A stretch of DNA of 10,056 nt from Blautia sp. (GTDB taxonomy: Bacteria > Bacillota > Clostridia > Lachnospirales > Lachnospiraceae), in NCBI GenBank assembly GCA_017420455.1, contig JAFOJB010000180.1, forward strand, positions 1-10,056. The letters are read 5' to 3'. The notes under the pieces were generated by a model. That model did no database searches. It had not been told where the DNA came from and was given only the letters and a program-made list of their open reading frames with translations. The translations under genes were made by a program, and so were the position numbers. This document shows positions 1 through 7,113 of this stretch, in pieces (position 1 is the first letter of the stretch; each line of letters opens with the position of its first letter).

Positions 1-921
1 ACCAATGAATCCTTCGTGAAGAACGCCCTCGAGGCGGCAGGTCTTGACGCGTCCAGACATATGATCGCGGTCACCAGCGAGACTTCCCCGCTTGCGAAGA
101 ACAGCGGATATCTGGCAGCCTTTTTCATGGACGATTATATCGGCGGCAGATATTCCTCCACTTCCGCAGTAGGCGGCGCGGTTCTCTCCCTGGCCTTCGG
201 ACCGGAAGTATTCGCGGCCTTCCTGGATGGAGCGGCGGCAGAGGATAAGCTTTCCACCAACAAGGATATCCTGAAGAATCCGGCGCTTCTGGACGCACTG
301 CTTGGCGTATATGAAAGGAACATCCTGGGATATCCCAGCACAGCTGTTCTTCCCTATTCCCAGGCTCTTTCCCGCTTTCCGGCACATCTGCAGCAGGCAG
401 ATATGGAATCCAACGGAAAGTCCGTGAACCGTTTCGGCGAACCCGTTTCCTATGTAACCGGCCCGCTTCTTTTCGGCGAGCCCGGAACCAACGGCCAGCA
501 TTCCTTCTATCAGCTCCTCCATCAGGGGACGGATATTGTTCCGCTGCAGTTTATCGGCTTTAAGGAAAGCCAGTGCGGCGTGGATGTGGACATCCAGGGA
601 AGCACCAGCCAGAAGAAGCTCTGCGCCAATGTTGTCGCCCAGATCGTAGCCTTCGCCTGCGGTAAGGAAGACGAGAACAGCAATAAATATTTCGCGGGCC
701 AGAGACCTTCCAGCATCATCGTCGGCAGACAGCTGACGCCGAAAGCCATCGGAGCTCTTCTTTCCCATTATGAGAACAAGATCATGTTCCAGGGCTTCCT
801 CTGGAATCTGAACAGCTTCGACCAGGAAGGCGTACAGCTCGGAAAGGTTCTTGCAAAGCGTGTTCTCGCCCACGAGACCGACGGCGCTCTGAAGGCCTAC
901 AGCGATCTTTTCGGGATCTGA
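1..921 (+). CDS. pgi: Glucose-6-phosphate isomerase, C-terminal part (5' end outside window)
   Basis: This enzyme interconverts glucose 6-phosphate and fructose 6-phosphate in the cytoplasm (glycolysis and gluconeogenesis). The frame is open from base 1, so the N-terminus lies to the left; 306 residues are visible. By family comparison roughly the first 220 residues are missing. Visible motifs are the first family signature DYIGGRYSSTSAVG, with its phosphate-binding Arg; MESNGK, holding the catalytic-base Glu; GEPGTNGQH, holding the ring-opening His; and NSFDQEGVQLGK near the C-terminus, ending in the active-site Lys. The classical second signature has Glu where this protein has Gln (GVQLGK instead of GVELGK); all catalytic residues in the visible part are kept, so I expect an active enzyme. 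It converges on the aldolase gene of the same pathway and ends at a shared terminator. Confidence 0.96.
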   Translation, partial: TNESFVKNALEAAGLDASRHMIAVTSETSPLAKNSGYLAAFFMDDYIGGRYSSTSAVGGAVLSLAFGPEVFAAFLDGAAAEDKLSTNKDILKNPALLDALLGVYERNILGYPSTAVLPYSQALSRFPAHLQQADMESNGKSVNRFGEPVSYVTGPLLFGEPGTNGQHSFYQLLHQGTDIVPLQFIGFKESQCGVDVDIQGSTSQKKLCANVVAQIVAFACGKEDENSNKYFAGQRPSSIIVGRQLTPKAIGALLSHYENKIMFQGFLWNLNSFDQEGVQLGKVLAKRVLAHETDGALKAYSDLFGI

Positions 922-988
922 TGCGGAACCGCCTGAATGCATGATATATACAGGTGTTCCGGCAGATGCGTGATGAAAATGAGAAATA

Positions 989-1036
989 AAAAGGCTGTGA
1001 AATACAGGAACGCTCTCCTGTATTTCACAGCCTTTT
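989..1036. terminator. Bidirectional intrinsic terminator between pgi and fba
   Basis: A perfect inverted repeat pairs 989-1009 with 1016-1036 (21 bp, 6-nt loop). The core GGCTGTGAAATACAGGA is followed by its exact complement. T-rich sequence follows on the plus strand (TTTT, then GTCTGTTTATTT), and TTTTTATTTC follows on the minus strand. It lies 67 bp after the pgi stop and 25 bp after the fba stop, so it can end both converging transcripts. Confidence 0.92.
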
Positions 1037-1060
1037 GTCTGTTTATTTCGTGTTTTCCGA

Positions 1061-1999
1061 TCAGGCTTTTCCGTCGGAGCCAAGGACCTCAACGATCTTG
1101 TGGGCAACGATATCCTTCACATACTTACGGCCGTCGCCGAGGTACTGACGGGGATCAAAATGATCCGGATGAGCGATGAAGTGCTCGCGGATACCGGCGG
1201 TCATGCCAAGACGAAGGTCGGAGTCAATGTTGATCTTGCATACGGCACCCTTTGCTGCAAGACGAAGCTGCTCTTCCGGAATACCGATGGCATCCTTCAG
1301 CGCGCCGCCGTGGGTGTTGATGATCTTTACATATTCCTGCGGAACAGAGGAGGATCCGTGAAGAACGATCGGGAAGCCCGGAAGCCTTCTGGAAACCTCT
1401 TCCAGGATATCCAGACGAAGCTTGGGATCGGTGCCGGGTTTGAATTTGTATGCGCCGTGGCTGGTTCCGATGGCGATTGCCAGAGAATCAACGCCGGTCT
1501 TGGTAACGAATTCTTCTACCTGGTCCGGATCTGTGAACATCGCTTTGTCTGCATCTACGCTGACAGCATCCTCGATGCCGGCCAGAGTTCCAAGCTCTGC
1601 CTCGACAACAACGCCTCTTTCATGAGCATATTCGGCAACCTTTTTGGACTCTGCAATGTTCTCCTCGAAGGAATGGCCGGAGTAGTCGATCATGACAGAA
1701 GTAAATCCGCCGTCGATGCAGGATTTGCAGGTTTCGAAATCTGCGCCGTGATCCAGATGGAGAACCATGGGGATCTCGGGATGAAGTTCTGCAGCTGCTT
1801 CTACCAGTTTCAGAAGGTAGATGGAGTTTGCGTACTTTCTGGCTCCTGCGGATGCCTGCAGGATAACCGGGGATTTGAGCTCTGCAGCGGCCTCTGTGAT
1901 AGCCTGCACGATCTCCATGTTGTTCACGTTGAATGCGCCGATGGCGTATCCGCCTTCATAGGCCTTTTTAAACATTTCGGTTGATGTAACAAGTGCCAT
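1061..1999 (-). CDS. fba: Class II fructose-bisphosphate aldolase
   Basis: This is a zinc-dependent aldolase that cleaves fructose 1,6-bisphosphate to dihydroxyacetone phosphate and glyceraldehyde 3-phosphate, in the cytoplasm. At 312 residues it has the usual length of the short clostridial class II type. The class II signature VLHLDHG places the catalytic Asp at 83 and a zinc ligand at His84. Further metal-site residues are Glu135 (EAELG), His181 (GTSHGAYKF) and His214 (VLHGSSSVP); KINIDSDLR near 255-263 fits the phosphate-binding loop. I chose the ATG at 1999 because it begins the conserved MALVTSTEMFKKAY start and is preceded by AGGAAAGGTG. The frame stays open upstream to 2170, but that extension would run through the promoter and does not resemble the family. 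The gene is monocistronic, with its own promoter and a strong shared terminator. Confidence 0.97.
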   Translation of the reverse strand: MALVTSTEMFKKAYEGGYAIGAFNVNNMEIVQAITEAAAELKSPVILQASAGARKYANSIYLLKLVEAAAELHPEIPMVLHLDHGADFETCKSCIDGGFTSVMIDYSGHSFEENIAESKKVAEYAHERGVVVEAELGTLAGIEDAVSVDADKAMFTDPDQVEEFVTKTGVDSLAIAIGTSHGAYKFKPGTDPKLRLDILEEVSRRLPGFPIVLHGSSSVPQEYVKIINTHGGALKDAIGIPEEQLRLAAKGAVCKINIDSDLRLGMTAGIREHFIAHPDHFDPRQYLGDGRKYVKDIVAHKIVEVLGSDGKA

Positions 2000-2039
2000 A
2001 ATCTTATCACCTTTCCTGATAAATATTTTTTCATGCCTT

Positions 2040-2068
2040 ATCATAACACAAATCCCGGAAAATGGAAA
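2040..2068 (-). promoter_or_regulatory. Probable fba promoter
   Basis: On the minus strand, TTTCCA (-35, plus 2063-2068, 4/6 match) is followed after 17 bp by TATGAT (-10, plus 2040-2045, 5/6 match). This predicts a start near 2033 and a leader of about 34 nt before the fba ATG. The spacing is good but the -35 is weak. Confidence 0.5.
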
Positions 2069-2114
2069 CATTTTTCTTTGACACCATGAAAACGGCCAGA
2101 GGACAGTTTGGGGA

Positions 2115-2143
2115 TTGTCATTCATGCGGACTTGCTTTATAAT
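2115..2143 (+). promoter_or_regulatory. Sigma-A promoter of the ThuA-hflK-hflC unit
   Basis: TTGTCA (-35, 2115-2120, 5/6 match) is followed by a 17-bp spacer and a perfect TATAAT (-10, 2138-2143). Transcription should start near 2150, giving a leader of about 58 nt before the ATG at 2208. It is divergent from the fba promoter, about 70 bp away. No other promoter is evident before hflK or hflC. Confidence 0.8.
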
Positions 2144-2207
2144 ATCCAGAAATGGCGCAGAGTTCTGCATTGGCAGGTGTTTTCAGAAAAATGAATGGAG
2201 TAAGGTT

Positions 2208-2981
2208 ATGATAAGGATTACAATTTACAATGAATTTGTGCAGGAGCAGCTGAAAACAAAGAAATTTGATTTTCAGAAGGACTGGGGAGAGGAGTCCGTA
2301 CGATGGGGCGCGGAGCGGGCAGAGGAGATCGCCAGGGCCCATGAGGGCGGTGCCATCCACGATACGCTGAAAAAGATCTTTGAGGAATGTGAGGACCTGA
2401 AGGTATGCCATACTGCGACACTGGAAACGCAGGAGGAAGGGCTCAGCGAGGAGGTTCTCCGGGATACGGACGTGCTGGTATGGTGGGCCCATATTGCCCA
2501 TGACCAGGTAAGCGATGAGATCGCCCGTCGGGTACGGGACCATGTGCAGAAGGGGATGGGGGTAATCTTCCTGCATTCCGCCCATATGTGCAAACCGATG
2601 GCCGAGCTGCTGGGAACCAGCTGTACCCTGCGCTGGCGTGAGGGGGATTCGGAACGTCTCTGGTGCTGCAATCCCACCCATCCCATCGCGAAGGGAGTTC
2701 CGGAGTGCATCTTTCTTGAAGAGGAAGAGATGTATGGGGAATACTTCGACATTCCGAAGCCGGATGAGCTGGTCTTCATCGGAGGCTTTGGCGGCGGAGA
2801 GGTATTCCGGTCCGGATGTGTCTGGAACAGAGGCTACGGAAAGGTCTTCTATTTCCAGCCGGGGCACGAAACCTACCGGTCCTATTTCCAGCCGGATATC
2901 CGCAGGATACTGCAGAACGCCGCGCATTATACGGCAAATCCGGAAATGCGGCTGGAAAAGCTGGAATGTCTGCCAGTATAA
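2208..2981 (+). CDS. ThuA-domain protein (trehalose-utilization family)
   Basis: The protein has 257 residues and covers a whole ThuA domain, a Rossmann-like fold related to class I glutamine amidotransferases. Recognisable segments are DVLVWWAHIAHDQV (88-101), the GMGVIFLHSAH strand-turn (117-126), and YGKVFYFQPGHETY near 210-223, the family's typical C-terminal motif. The nucleophile turn lacks the Cys of true amidotransferases. ThuA was first described in rhizobial trehalose and maltitol catabolism, but its reaction is unclear and no sugar genes are present here, so the substrate cannot be named. There is no signal peptide or membrane segment, so it is probably cytoplasmic. I chose the ATG at 2208 because GGAGTAAGG lies just upstream and the earlier in-frame TTG at 2115 is the promoter -35. 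It is followed 21 bp later by hflK and is probably cotranscribed with hflKC. Confidence 0.88.
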   Translation: MIRITIYNEFVQEQLKTKKFDFQKDWGEESVRWGAERAEEIARAHEGGAIHDTLKKIFEECEDLKVCHTATLETQEEGLSEEVLRDTDVLVWWAHIAHDQVSDEIARRVRDHVQKGMGVIFLHSAHMCKPMAELLGTSCTLRWREGDSERLWCCNPTHPIAKGVPECIFLEEEEMYGEYFDIPKPDELVFIGGFGGGEVFRSGCVWNRGYGKVFYFQPGHETYRSYFQPDIRRILQNAAHYTANPEMRLEKLECLPV

Positions 2982-3002
2982 AAAGAAGAAAGGAAGAGAG
3001 CC

Positions 3003-4019
3003 ATGGATGACAAGATCAATTTTACCATGAACAATCCCGGTCCGACGGGCCAGCCTCCGAAAAAGCCCCGGAAAAAGAATAAGTTAAAACTGGAGATCTC
3101 GGCCGGAATTGCCGTAGTTCTGGCCATTGTAGTGTTCAGTGTGGTTTCGGGAAGCTTTTACCGGGTGGATGAGCAGGAAGCGGCTGTCGTGACCATGTTC
3201 GGAAAGCATGTGCGTACCGATACGGCCGGCCTGTATTTCAAGATCCCCTTCCTGCAGAAGGTGCAGAAGGTGGATACGACCATCCACGGTACAGGAATCG
3301 GGTATGTGGTCAACAATGACGGACAGAGCTTTACGGTAGATACCGAGGGTATCATGATCACATCGGATTTTAACCTCATCGATATCGATTTTTACATGGA
3401 GTACCGGGTTTCAGATCCGGTAGCTTACCTGTACAACTCCAGAGAGCCGGAGAATATCCTGAAAAACATGGCCATGGCCGCGATCCGTTCTACGGTGATC
3501 GATTATACCGTGGATGATGCCATTACCGTTGGAAAATCCCAGATTCAGACAGAGGTAAAGAAGAAAATGCAGGAAGCCCTGACAGAAGAGAACATCGGCC
3601 TGCAGATCGTAAACATCACTGTCCAGGATGCAGAGCCTCCTACTGCCCAGATCGTCAGTGCCTTCAAGGCCGTGGAGACAGCCAAGCAGGGAAAGGATAC
3701 TGCCATCAATAACGCGAAGCAGTATCAGAATGAGCAGATTCCCGCGGCCGAAGCCGGCGCACACAAGATCATTCAGACCGCAGAGGCTAAAAAGCAGGCG
3801 CGTATTGCAGAGGCAGAGGGGCAGGTTGCCCGTTTCAACGCCATGTATGAGCAGTATAAGCTGAATCCTCTGATCACAAAGCAGCGTATGTTTTATGAAA
3901 CCATGGAAGAAGTCCTTCCGAATGCGAAGATCATCATCAGTGACGGAAGCACGCAGACAGTTTATCCAGTGGAAAGCTTCGCCCAGATCACAGCCAGTGG
4001 AAAGGAGGATGCGTCATGA
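3003..4019 (+). CDS. hflK: HflK-like SPFH/band-7 membrane protein
   Basis: This is one half of the HflK-HflC membrane complex. In other bacteria that complex forms a large cage in the membrane and modulates the FtsH protease. The protein has 338 residues. A short hydrophilic N-terminus rich in Pro, Gly and Lys is followed by one membrane segment at about 33-51. An SPFH domain runs from 52 to about 220, starting FYRVDEQEAAVVTMFGK. A charged, Ala/Gln/Glu-rich coiled-coil region follows at about 220-285, with the HflK-type stretch NNAKQYQNEQIPAAEAGA. The start at 3003 is preceded by AGGAAGAGAG. The N-terminal tail is much shorter than the Gly-rich one of enterobacterial HflK. The last 4 bases overlap hflC (ATGA), indicating translational coupling. 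ftsH is not in the window. Confidence 0.92.
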   Translation: MDDKINFTMNNPGPTGQPPKKPRKKNKLKLEISAGIAVVLAIVVFSVVSGSFYRVDEQEAAVVTMFGKHVRTDTAGLYFKIPFLQKVQKVDTTIHGTGIGYVVNNDGQSFTVDTEGIMITSDFNLIDIDFYMEYRVSDPVAYLYNSREPENILKNMAMAAIRSTVIDYTVDDAITVGKSQIQTEVKKKMQEALTEENIGLQIVNITVQDAEPPTAQIVSAFKAVETAKQGKDTAINNAKQYQNEQIPAAEAGAHKIIQTAEAKKQARIAEAEGQVARFNAMYEQYKLNPLITKQRMFYETMEEVLPNAKIIISDGSTQTVYPVESFAQITASGKEDAS

Positions 4020-4888
4020 AGAAGACTATCAGAAATACCCTCATCGTGATCGCGTGCCTGTTTCTCGTCATGATATTTACCGGCTCTCTGTATACCGTGC
4101 CGCTCAATCAATATGCGGCAGTGCGCCAGTTCGGCAGGATCGTGAAGATCGAATCAGAACCGGGACTGAAATGGAAGGTTCCCTTTATACAGAATGTACA
4201 GCTGATCTCCAAGAGCCTGAAGCTGTACGATGTCCCGCTTTCGGATGTGATCACCCGGGACAAGAAAAGTATGATCGCGGACAATTATGTGCTGTGGCAT
4301 GTATCGGATCCCACAAAATATATCCGGACCCTGGAAGCTTCAGATCTGCGGGCAGAGGAGCGGATCGAGGCAGCCGTCTATAATGCCCAGAAAAATGTCA
4401 TCTCTTCCATGAGCCAGGATGAGATCATCGAGGCCAGAGGCGAAAGGCTTACCCAGCTTCTGACGGACGAGGCGAATTCTGACATCGGGGACTATGGGAT
4501 CGAGGTAGTCACGGCGGAAATCAAATCGCTGGATCTGCCGGATGACAATAAGGAAGCAGTGTACGCCCGAATGATCTCGGAGCGGGATAATATCGCCGCG
4601 TCCTACAAGGCGCAGGGTGAATCGGAGGCCCAGAAGATCCGCAATGAGACGGACAAGAATGTGGTGGTGATGAAAGCAGACGCCCAGAAGCAGGCAGAGA
4701 TCCTGGAGGCAGAGGGTGAAGCAGAGTATATGAAGATCCTTCAGGAGGCATACAATACAGAAGAAAAAGCGGATTTCTATAATTTTATCCGCTCCCTGGA
4801 CGCCTTCAAAAAATCACTCTCCGGACGGAACAATACCATCATTCTGGACAAGGATTCCGAACTCGCTTCTTTACTGTATCAGAAATAA
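4016..4888 (+). CDS. hflC: HflC-like SPFH/band-7 membrane protein, partner of HflK
   Basis: The protein has 290 residues, the usual HflC length. One membrane anchor at about 7-27 is followed by an SPFH domain starting YTVPLNQYAAVRQFGR (26-41). The SPFH tail has LDLPDDNKEAVYARMISER (172-190), and a long Ala/Glu/Gln/Lys coiled coil at about 190-245 has the typical AQGESEAQKIRNETDK and ILEAEGEAE stretches. AAAGGAGG lies 7 bp before the ATG, inside the end of hflK, and the ATG overlaps the hflK stop. By family knowledge HflC and HflK alternate in one hetero-oligomeric cage, and the overlap fits a fixed ratio. No intrinsic terminator with a T-run follows directly; a REP-like palindrome starts 11 bp after the stop. 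Confidence 0.93.
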   Translation: MKKTIRNTLIVIACLFLVMIFTGSLYTVPLNQYAAVRQFGRIVKIESEPGLKWKVPFIQNVQLISKSLKLYDVPLSDVITRDKKSMIADNYVLWHVSDPTKYIRTLEASDLRAEERIEAAVYNAQKNVISSMSQDEIIEARGERLTQLLTDEANSDIGDYGIEVVTAEIKSLDLPDDNKEAVYARMISERDNIAASYKAQGESEAQKIRNETDKNVVVMKADAQKQAEILEAEGEAEYMKILQEAYNTEEKADFYNFIRSLDAFKKSLSGRNNTIILDKDSELASLLYQK

Positions 4889-4899
4889 AACACAGGAAC

Positions 4900-4944
4900 A
4901 CAGGGGGACGGTCCTTTTGGGAGCACAAAGGACTGTCCCCCTGT
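4900..4944. repeat. REP-like palindrome (GGGGGACGGTCC type)
   Basis: An 18-bp stem pairs ACAGGGGGACGGTCCTTT (4900-4917) with 4927-4944 around a 9-nt loop, with a single G-T wobble in place of a Watson-Crick pair. No T-run follows (CCGATTCTGAAG), so it is not a classical intrinsic terminator. From memory of Firmicute genomes, palindromes with a GGGGACGGTTC/GGTCC core occur scattered between genes like REP elements. That identification is an inference, since only one copy is present here. It may protect the 3' end of the hflC mRNA. Confidence 0.65.
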
Positions 4945-4963
4945 CCGATTCTGAAGCAGGGTG

Positions 4964-4992
4964 TGGAAAAAAAGGGGCGTTTGTATTATAAT
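4964..4992 (+). promoter_or_regulatory. Probable promoter of the L,D-transpeptidase gene
   Basis: TGGAAA (4964-4969, 4/6 match to the -35) is followed after 17 bp by a perfect TATAAT (4987-4992). The predicted start near 4999 lies downstream of the in-frame start at 4963, which rules that longer reading out. Confidence 0.55.
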
Positions 4993-5037
4993 AGGGGAAG
5001 GGGAGAAGGAAGTACATGTAAAATGGGGGGCAAAGCT

Positions 5038-6504
5038 ATGAATCATGAAAAAAGACAGCTCAAAATTCTTGCCATTGTCCTGACTGCAGTAATTATCCTT
5101 ACGCTGGCAGGAGGAGTGCTGTATATTATCATGCAGCAAAGAGGGAGCACGTTTCTGGGCAGGACAAAGATCAATGGGAAAAATGTTTCCGGATTTACGC
5201 AGGCAGAAGTTCTTTCGGAGATGGAGAAGGATTTTGCTTCCTGCGGAGTAAGGATCGTGGAGAACGGTACAGAGGTTCTTGCGGGAAGTCTTTCCGATTT
5301 CGGTTATACCCTGGATGTATCCGGAATGGCGAATTCCGTAAAGAAAGCCTTTGACCTGCAGAGGGACGGCCTGGGCACCACGCTGAACAGCATACTTTCA
5401 GGCAGTGCCTTCCGGATTCCTTTAAGCTTTCAGTCCGAGGAAGAGGTATTCACAGAGAAGCTTTCCGCGGAGTCCTTCTCTGTCCCCAGGATACTCAGCA
5501 GGGATGCATATCTGCAATATGATGAGGATAACAGGGAATATTTCATCGTTCCGGAGGTCTGCGGAAACGAATTCCCGGAACAGGATTTCCGGCAGCTGGC
5601 ACGGGAGAAACTGGACGCCTTTATCGGTACAGAGCCGGTGAAACAGACGCTGACTCTGGAGATACCCGCACAGAGCTATTATCCCCCGGCCGTCACCAGC
5701 ACAGATCCGGACCTGAACCTGAAGTGTTCGGTTTACAACCAGTACTGCCGTTCCTCCGTAATCTATCAGTTCGGAAGTCAGACCGAAACGCTGGACTGGA
5801 ATACCGTAAAAGACTGGATCCTGTTTGAGGACGGGGAAGGATATCTCAGTGCTGAGAAGCTGGATGAGTTTGTCACGGGCCTGGAGGAGAGATATAATAC
5901 CCGCTATGTTCCCCGGACCTTCCATACTTCCGTAGGGACGGATATTTCCTTCAGCGGATCAGAAAACGAGTACGGTTATACCATCAATAAAGAGGAAGAA
6001 ATCCGGCAGCTGACGCAGGATCTTCTTTCCGGCGGAGAAGCCGTCCGGGAACCGGTATATTATAAAACCAACAGCTATGACAATCCCTTCTATTATGCCA
6101 GAGAAGGCGCCGATGATCTGGCCGGGACTTATGTGGAAGTCAATCTTTCCCGTCAGCATCTCTGGTTCTACGTAAGAAGCGCCCTGATCGTGGAAAGCGA
6201 CTTTGTTTCCGGAAGTGTTTCCAGAAACGCCGAGACCAAAACAGGTGTATTCCCCCTGGCCTATAAGGAGAGCCCGTCTGTCCTGGTGGGGGAAAATGCG
6301 GAGGATGGATACCGGCAGGAGGTCCAGTTCTGGATGCCCTTCTACGAGGGACAGGGACTGCATGACGCCAGCTGGCGGAGTTCTTTCGGAGGAGAAATCT
6401 ACATATACAACGGTTCGCATGGCTGTGTAAATCTTCCATATCAGGCGGCAGAGACGATCTACAATAATATTGCTGCAGGTATGGCGATCGTCATTTATAA
6501 ATGA
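5038..6504 (+). CDS. Membrane-anchored L,D-transpeptidase (YkuD domain)
   Basis: This is a peptidoglycan cross-linking enzyme acting outside the membrane. It has 488 residues from the ATG at 5038. A short cytoplasmic basic N-terminus is followed by one membrane segment at about 9-32. A long extracellular region (about 40-350) resembles the putative peptidoglycan-binding domains common in clostridial enzymes of this kind. The YkuD catalytic domain spans about 364-488 (TYVEVNLSRQHLWFY onward). The catalytic motif is complete: His442, then SHGCVN at 460-465 with His461 and nucleophile Cys463. An in-frame ATG at 5023 would add MGGKA and cannot be excluded; the GGGGGG at 5024-5029 favours 5038. 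By family knowledge it forms 3-3 cross-links or attaches proteins to the wall. It appears monocistronic. Confidence 0.94.
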   Translation: MNHEKRQLKILAIVLTAVIILTLAGGVLYIIMQQRGSTFLGRTKINGKNVSGFTQAEVLSEMEKDFASCGVRIVENGTEVLAGSLSDFGYTLDVSGMANSVKKAFDLQRDGLGTTLNSILSGSAFRIPLSFQSEEEVFTEKLSAESFSVPRILSRDAYLQYDEDNREYFIVPEVCGNEFPEQDFRQLAREKLDAFIGTEPVKQTLTLEIPAQSYYPPAVTSTDPDLNLKCSVYNQYCRSSVIYQFGSQTETLDWNTVKDWILFEDGEGYLSAEKLDEFVTGLEERYNTRYVPRTFHTSVGTDISFSGSENEYGYTINKEEEIRQLTQDLLSGGEAVREPVYYKTNSYDNPFYYAREGADDLAGTYVEVNLSRQHLWFYVRSALIVESDFVSGSVSRNAETKTGVFPLAYKESPSVLVGENAEDGYRQEVQFWMPFYEGQGLHDASWRSSFGGEIYIYNGSHGCVNLPYQAAETIYNNIAAGMAIVIYK

Positions 6505-6513
6505 TTCCAGTGT

Positions 6514-6545
6514 AAAAAGATATCATTTCGCTGAAAGATCTTTTT
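6514..6545 (+). terminator. Weak A/T-rich terminator after the L,D-transpeptidase gene
   Basis: AAAAAGAT (6514-6521) pairs with ATCTTTTT (6538-6545). The interior has a partial second helix around a CGCT loop. It lies 10 nt after the stop codon, with the T-run forming the 3' arm. The stem is A/T-rich, so termination may be partial. Confidence 0.45.
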
Positions 6546-6720
6546 GCCTCATATCACACCACAACGTCTGGTTACAATGCGCCAGAAACATGTCCGGAGG
6601 AGGAAAATCGCTGAGAAAGAAAATTGGCAGGGAACATCCTGAAATAACAGCCATAATGCTGACTATGGATAATGAAAATGGAAGAATTCAGAAATTATTT
6701 GCGGAGTGTTCATATTTATT
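6546..6720. other. Intergenic stretch without a supported gene
   Basis: No convincing gene is visible. A 52-codon plus-strand frame (6590-6748, MSGGGKSLRKKIG start) lacks a ribosome binding site and has a Leu/Ile-rich end with no recognised family. Its 3' part overlaps the minus-strand remnant at 6721-6903. The A+T content is higher than in the flanking genes. Confidence 0.5.
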
Positions 6721-6903
6721 TTATATTTTAATCATACTTCGGCCATAGATTTCCTGTATAGTAATTGTATCGAATCCATACAGTTTTGAATCTTCTTCAT
6801 TTACATAGACAGCGGCCAGGGCACCCGCAGAATCCCTGAACCAATTTTCTTTTTCATACTTCAGCCGGACCGAAAGGTCCGGCCCTCCTTTTTTTAGGAT
6901 CTG
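6721..6903 (-). pseudogene. Possible C-terminal remnant of an unidentified gene
   Basis: The minus-strand frame is open from a TGA at 6904-6906 to a TAA at 6721-6723. From about 6861 downward it reads KYEKENWFRDSAG, then ALAAVYVNEEDSKLYGFD, then TITIQEIYGRSMIKI and stop. The codons show strong purine-first, coding-like periodicity (GAA, GAT, GCC, GTC, GTA, AAT), unlike most antisense frames here. There is no ATG, GTG or TTG start with a ribosome binding site, and the upstream part crosses a terminator hairpin. It therefore cannot be an intact gene as it stands. I do not recognise the family. A chance open frame of about 60 codons remains possible. Confidence 0.3.
6864..6895 (+). terminator. 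Strong intrinsic terminator with no assigned gene directly upstream
   Basis: GCCGGACC (6864-6871) and GGTCCGGC (6876-6883) form a perfect 8-bp GC-rich stem closed by a GAAA tetraloop. CCTCC and a run of seven T (6889-6895) follow. It is a textbook plus-strand terminator. It lies 360 nt after the L,D-transpeptidase stop, so it either catches read-through or ends an unannotated transcript. Confidence 0.88.
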
Positions 6904-7100
6904 TCAGAAAATAACATCGACGAATGACGTCAAACGCAGCCTGGGCGGATTTAGACGCGCCAGATGTAAAGGTTATTTATGGACAGTTCCTAATTCTTCG
7001 AAGGCGCTGTCAGGAACTCTCCGGCAGATCCGGAGAAACGATTCCCTCATGAATGTCCGCAGTTTCCGAGACCACCCTGCCATCATAACAACCGGCAGAA
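6896..7100 (+). other. Hairpin-rich upstream region of the HD hydrolase gene
   Basis: Three inverted repeats follow each other. First, 6941-6947 pairs with 6956-6963 (7 bp, one bulged G, 8-nt loop). Second, AGTTCCT (6985-6991) pairs with AGGAACT (7012-7018), in competition with GACAG (6982-6986) pairing CTGTC (7007-7011). Third, TCTCCGG (7018-7024) pairs with CCGGAGA (7030-7036) around CAGAT. No T-run follows any of them. No good sigma-A promoter is visible. I do not recognise a known riboswitch. On the minus strand a frame ends here with PDSAFEELGTVHK and a stop at 6973, so the segment could instead be the relic of a dispersed repeat or insertion sequence. Confidence 0.35.
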
Positions 7101-7113
7101 AAGGAGAACCCAG

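Noticed and set aside
937..1179. 80-codon plus-strand frame after pgi
   Set aside because: It runs through the terminator hairpin and into antisense fba, and has no ribosome binding site.
1100..1984. 294-codon plus-strand frame inside fba
   Set aside because: It mirrors the codon bias of fba on the other strand, has no ribosome binding site and no family motif; the minus-strand aldolase is unambiguous.
2118..2927. 269-codon minus-strand frame over the ThuA gene
   Set aside because: It is an antisense shadow without motifs; it also runs through the divergent promoter region.
4963..5037. Upstream extension of the L,D-transpeptidase to a start at 4963
   Set aside because: That start lies upstream of the predicted transcription start (TATAAT at 4987-4992) and would put a glycine/arginine-rich tail before the membrane anchor.
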